Part shown: in pieces, positions 62,461 through 64,000 of the stretch
How the letters are laid out: every line of letters starts with the position of its first letter
Position numbering within the stretch: the stretch's first letter is position 1
DNA from: an uncultured Ramlibacter sp.
GTDB taxonomy: Bacteria; Pseudomonadota; Gammaproteobacteria; Burkholderiales; Burkholderiaceae_C
NCBI RefSeq assembly: GCF_936925435.1
Contig: NZ_CAKZHQ010000022.1
Span: forward strand, 1 to 64,000
Direction of reading: 5' to 3'
Length of the DNA: 64,000 nt
Program-made: the position numbers and the translations under genes
The notes under the pieces: model-generated
What the model was told of the DNA's origin: nothing
Seen by the model: only the letters and a program-made list of their open reading frames with translations
Database searches by the model: none

Positions 62461-63411
62461 TCAGACGCGGCTGCGCGCCAACTTGGGCGAGATGCCGAAA
62501 CGGCGGCGGTAGGCCGTGGAGAAGTTCGCCGCGCTGGAATAGCCGGCGCAGATGGCAGCCTGGCCCACGGTGACGCCGTCGCTTTCCAACGCCTGGCGGG
62601 CACGCTGCAGCCGGCTCTCGCGCACGAATTCGAATACCGTCATGCCGTACAGCGCGCGGAACTGCTTTTGCAGCGTGTTGGCATTGGTGCAGGCCTGACG
62701 GGCCAGGCTGTCCAGGCTGATGTCGTCGTCCTCGCAATGCGCCAGGTAGTCCCGCAGCTCGCGCATGCGGCGGTGTTCCTGCGGCCGCAACTGCGCGGGC
62801 ACGGCCATGCCGGGGGCAGCGCCCGGAACCGCGGCCAGCGCGTCGGAAACGATCTCCAGCGCCCGGCTCTCCAGGTAGAGGTGCTGCATCAGCGGCTCGA
62901 ACTGGGGCGGGCGCACGATCTGTTCGGCCACCGCAGCAATGCGCGGAGAGACGCGCCATTGGTGGACCGACAGGTGTTCGCGCATGAAGTCCGCGATTGC
63001 GCTGGAAGCGCCCTCGCCCGCCGCCTGGTCCAGCCAGGGCGCCCCCAGGCCCAGGCTGACACGGCGCGCGTAGCCGCCGCCGCGCGCGCGCCGCACGAAC
63101 ACGTCGGGCTCGGCCACCGAGATCAGGGCCGCGCAGGCGCCGCCGTCACGGGTGGCCAGGCGCATGTTCCGGGCGCCGTAGGACACGTCAACCGCGCCTT
63201 CGAGCAGCACCACGATGCGCAAGCCCTCGCTCATCTCGCCCTGGGCGGTCAGGTCGTGCATGTCACGCGCGTCGTCGGCGTGCAGGTGCAGGCCGGGCCG
63301 CAACTGGCGCATACGCTGGAAGTGGGCGTGCAGCGTGGAATCGGTGGGAACCGGTCCGTGCCGGCTGTAAGCCGGGGCATCGCTTGCGTGATTCGACGAT
63401 GGATCAAACAT
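62461..63411 (-). CDS. AraC-family regulator (PchR-like)
   Basis: 316-residue regulator with the two C-terminal helix-turn-helix motifs of AraC proteins (DSLARQACTNANTLQKQFRA and GQAAICAGYSSAANFSTAYR). The N-terminal part resembles PchR-type siderophore-sensing regulators. ATG 63411 is chosen for domain length; a longer open frame runs into the divergent promoter. It probably activates the TonB receptor and the divergent binding-protein gene when iron chelates enter the cell. Confidence 0.85.
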   Translation of the reverse strand: MFDPSSNHASDAPAYSRHGPVPTDSTLHAHFQRMRQLRPGLHLHADDARDMHDLTAQGEMSEGLRIVVLLEGAVDVSYGARNMRLATRDGGACAALISVAEPDVFVRRARGGGYARRVSLGLGAPWLDQAAGEGASSAIADFMREHLSVHQWRVSPRIAAVAEQIVRPPQFEPLMQHLYLESRALEIVSDALAAVPGAAPGMAVPAQLRPQEHRRMRELRDYLAHCEDDDISLDSLARQACTNANTLQKQFRALYGMTVFEFVRESRLQRARQALESDGVTVGQAAICAGYSSAANFSTAYRRRFGISPKLARSRV

Positions 63412-63412
63412 C

Positions 63413-63430
63413 TTTGTTGGTGCCGCAAAC
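63413..63430 (-). promoter_or_regulatory. AraC-type motif in the divergent promoter
   Basis: On the minus strand GTTTGCGGCACCAACAAA, 15 of 18 bases identical to 62413-62430. It lies 77 bases before the binding-protein start and abuts the araC-type gene start, so it could serve activation and autorepression. Confidence 0.55.
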
Positions 63431-63476
63431 GTCCACGGCCAGGGGTGTGAAATGCTAGCAGTTACACTTCTTGAAT

Positions 63477-63495
63477 GCAAATGATTCTCAATAAG
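63477..63495 (+). promoter_or_regulatory. Fur-like box before the binding-protein gene
   Basis: GCAAATGATTCTCAATAAG matches 12 of 19 positions of the Fur consensus by eye and lies 12 bases before ATG 63508. Confidence 0.5.
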
Positions 63496-63507
63496 CAGGC
63501 CCTCGGC

Positions 63508-64000
63508 ATGTGGCTGAAGCGGTACAGCGCCCTGCTGTTTGCAGGCCTGGCCATGGCCTGCACGGCCCATGCACAGGCCGACAGCGTGCTGGTCCAGGAC
63601 ATCGCCGGCCGCAGCGTGCGCATCCCTGCCAAGGTCGAGCGCGTCCTGCTGGGCGAAGGCCGCCTGCTACCGGCGCTGGCCGTCCTGGACAAGGACGATC
63701 CGGCCCGCCGGCTGGTCGGCATGATGGGCGAGTTCGAGAAGCTCGATGCGCCCGGCTACGGCCAATGGCGCGCCCGCTTCCCGAACATCGACAAGGTGCC
63801 GCGCGTCGGCCGCACCTCGGGCGGCAGCTTCAGCGACGAGCAGGCCATCGCGCTCAAACCCCAGGTGGCAATCTTCAGCATCGACAGCGGCCACGGCCCG
63901 GGCGCGCGCGACCGCGAAACCCTGGCGCGGCTGGAAGCCGCCGGCACGGCCATCGTCTTCATCGACTTGCGCCAGCAGCCCCTGAAGAACACGACGCGCA
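63508..64000 (+). CDS. iron-siderophore ABC transporter binding protein (partial)
   Basis: The first 164 codons of a FecB/FepB-type periplasmic receptor; the gene runs off the window. Signal peptide MWLKRYSALLFAGLAMACTA, cleaved near AHAQA, then SVLVQDIAGRSVRIPAKVER, the usual first strand of these receptors, and ALKPQVAIFSI. ATG 63508 is preferred; in-frame ATG 63481 lies inside the Fur-like box. It is divergent from the AraC gene and presumably is followed by permease and ATPase genes beyond the window. Confidence 0.8.
   Translation, partial: MWLKRYSALLFAGLAMACTAHAQADSVLVQDIAGRSVRIPAKVERVLLGEGRLLPALAVLDKDDPARRLVGMMGEFEKLDAPGYGQWRARFPNIDKVPRVGRTSGGSFSDEQAIALKPQVAIFSIDSGHGPGARDRETLARLEAAGTAIVFIDLRQQPLKNTTR

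Noticed and set aside
59989..63450. Long plus-strand open frame across zapA, the TonB receptor and the AraC gene
   Set aside because: It covers three recognised genes in another frame or strand and has shadow-frame composition.

Overview
The window is GC-rich, tightly packed DNA from what looks like a betaproteobacterium of the order Burkholderiales, probably Comamonadaceae. Supporting evidence is the Bug-type solute receptor, the Sox gene order, the MdtABC-OprM arrangement, the cob/btu gene chain under a cobalamin riboswitch, and dispersed repeats of a kind common in that family. The organism call is inference; no rRNA or housekeeping marker is present. I found 62 genes, the last cut by the window edge, and saw no tRNA, rRNA, CRISPR array, insertion sequence or prophage.

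Layout. 1-240: repeats. 241-833: ParD/ParE-type toxin-antitoxin pair. 925-9168: a TetR regulator, a TRAP transporter (three genes), a shikimate dehydrogenase, the two halves of a QuiC1-like 3-dehydroshikimate dehydratase as separate genes in inverted order, and a tannase-family lipoprotein. Together these suggest uptake of quinate or shikimate (perhaps released from plant esters such as chlorogenate) and conversion to protocatechuate. 9226-10140: DedA-rhodanese fusion. 10319-15863: polyamine-type ABC transporter, GntR/FCD regulator and a racemase-family enzyme, behind a sigma-54 type promoter and a large inverted repeat. 15870-19866: thioesterase, cytosolic gamma-glutamyltransferase and Bug receptor, divergent from a LysR regulator.

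20021-22804: a DUF4214 protein with two copies of a C-terminal domain I do not recognise. 22836-23477: nth. 23496-33501: a complete sulfur-oxidation island: YeeE/TsuA-like importer, DsrE-like protein, ArsR-family sensor, SoxH-like hydrolase, SoxW-like thioredoxin, then soxCD and soxYZAXB. A perfect inverted repeat overlaps the soxC start and is the likely operator of the ArsR protein.

33609-34621: phosphatase-like and DUF4256 genes. 34879-44274: multidrug RND pump (adaptor, two inner-membrane pumps, outer-membrane factor). 44484-48356: phosphodiesterase-like lipoprotein, UspA, GNAT, RidA-like and VOC genes. 48459-59298: eleven minus-strand genes, overlapping or nearly so, for cobalamin/cobinamide uptake (btuB, btuFCD, a second binding protein) and late assembly (cobU, cobO, cobD, cobC, cobQ, cobT), behind a cobalamin riboswitch; cobS is absent. 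The cobU gene carries a dispersed repeat inserted in frame. 59659-60218: zapB-like and zapA. 60268-64000: iron/siderophore uptake, with a TonB receptor, an AraC regulator and a divergent binding protein. Both target promoters carry the same 18-bp motif and a Fur-like box.

A recurring theme is promoters whose -10 hexamer ends 5-7 bases before the ATG, which suggests frequent leaderless mRNAs.
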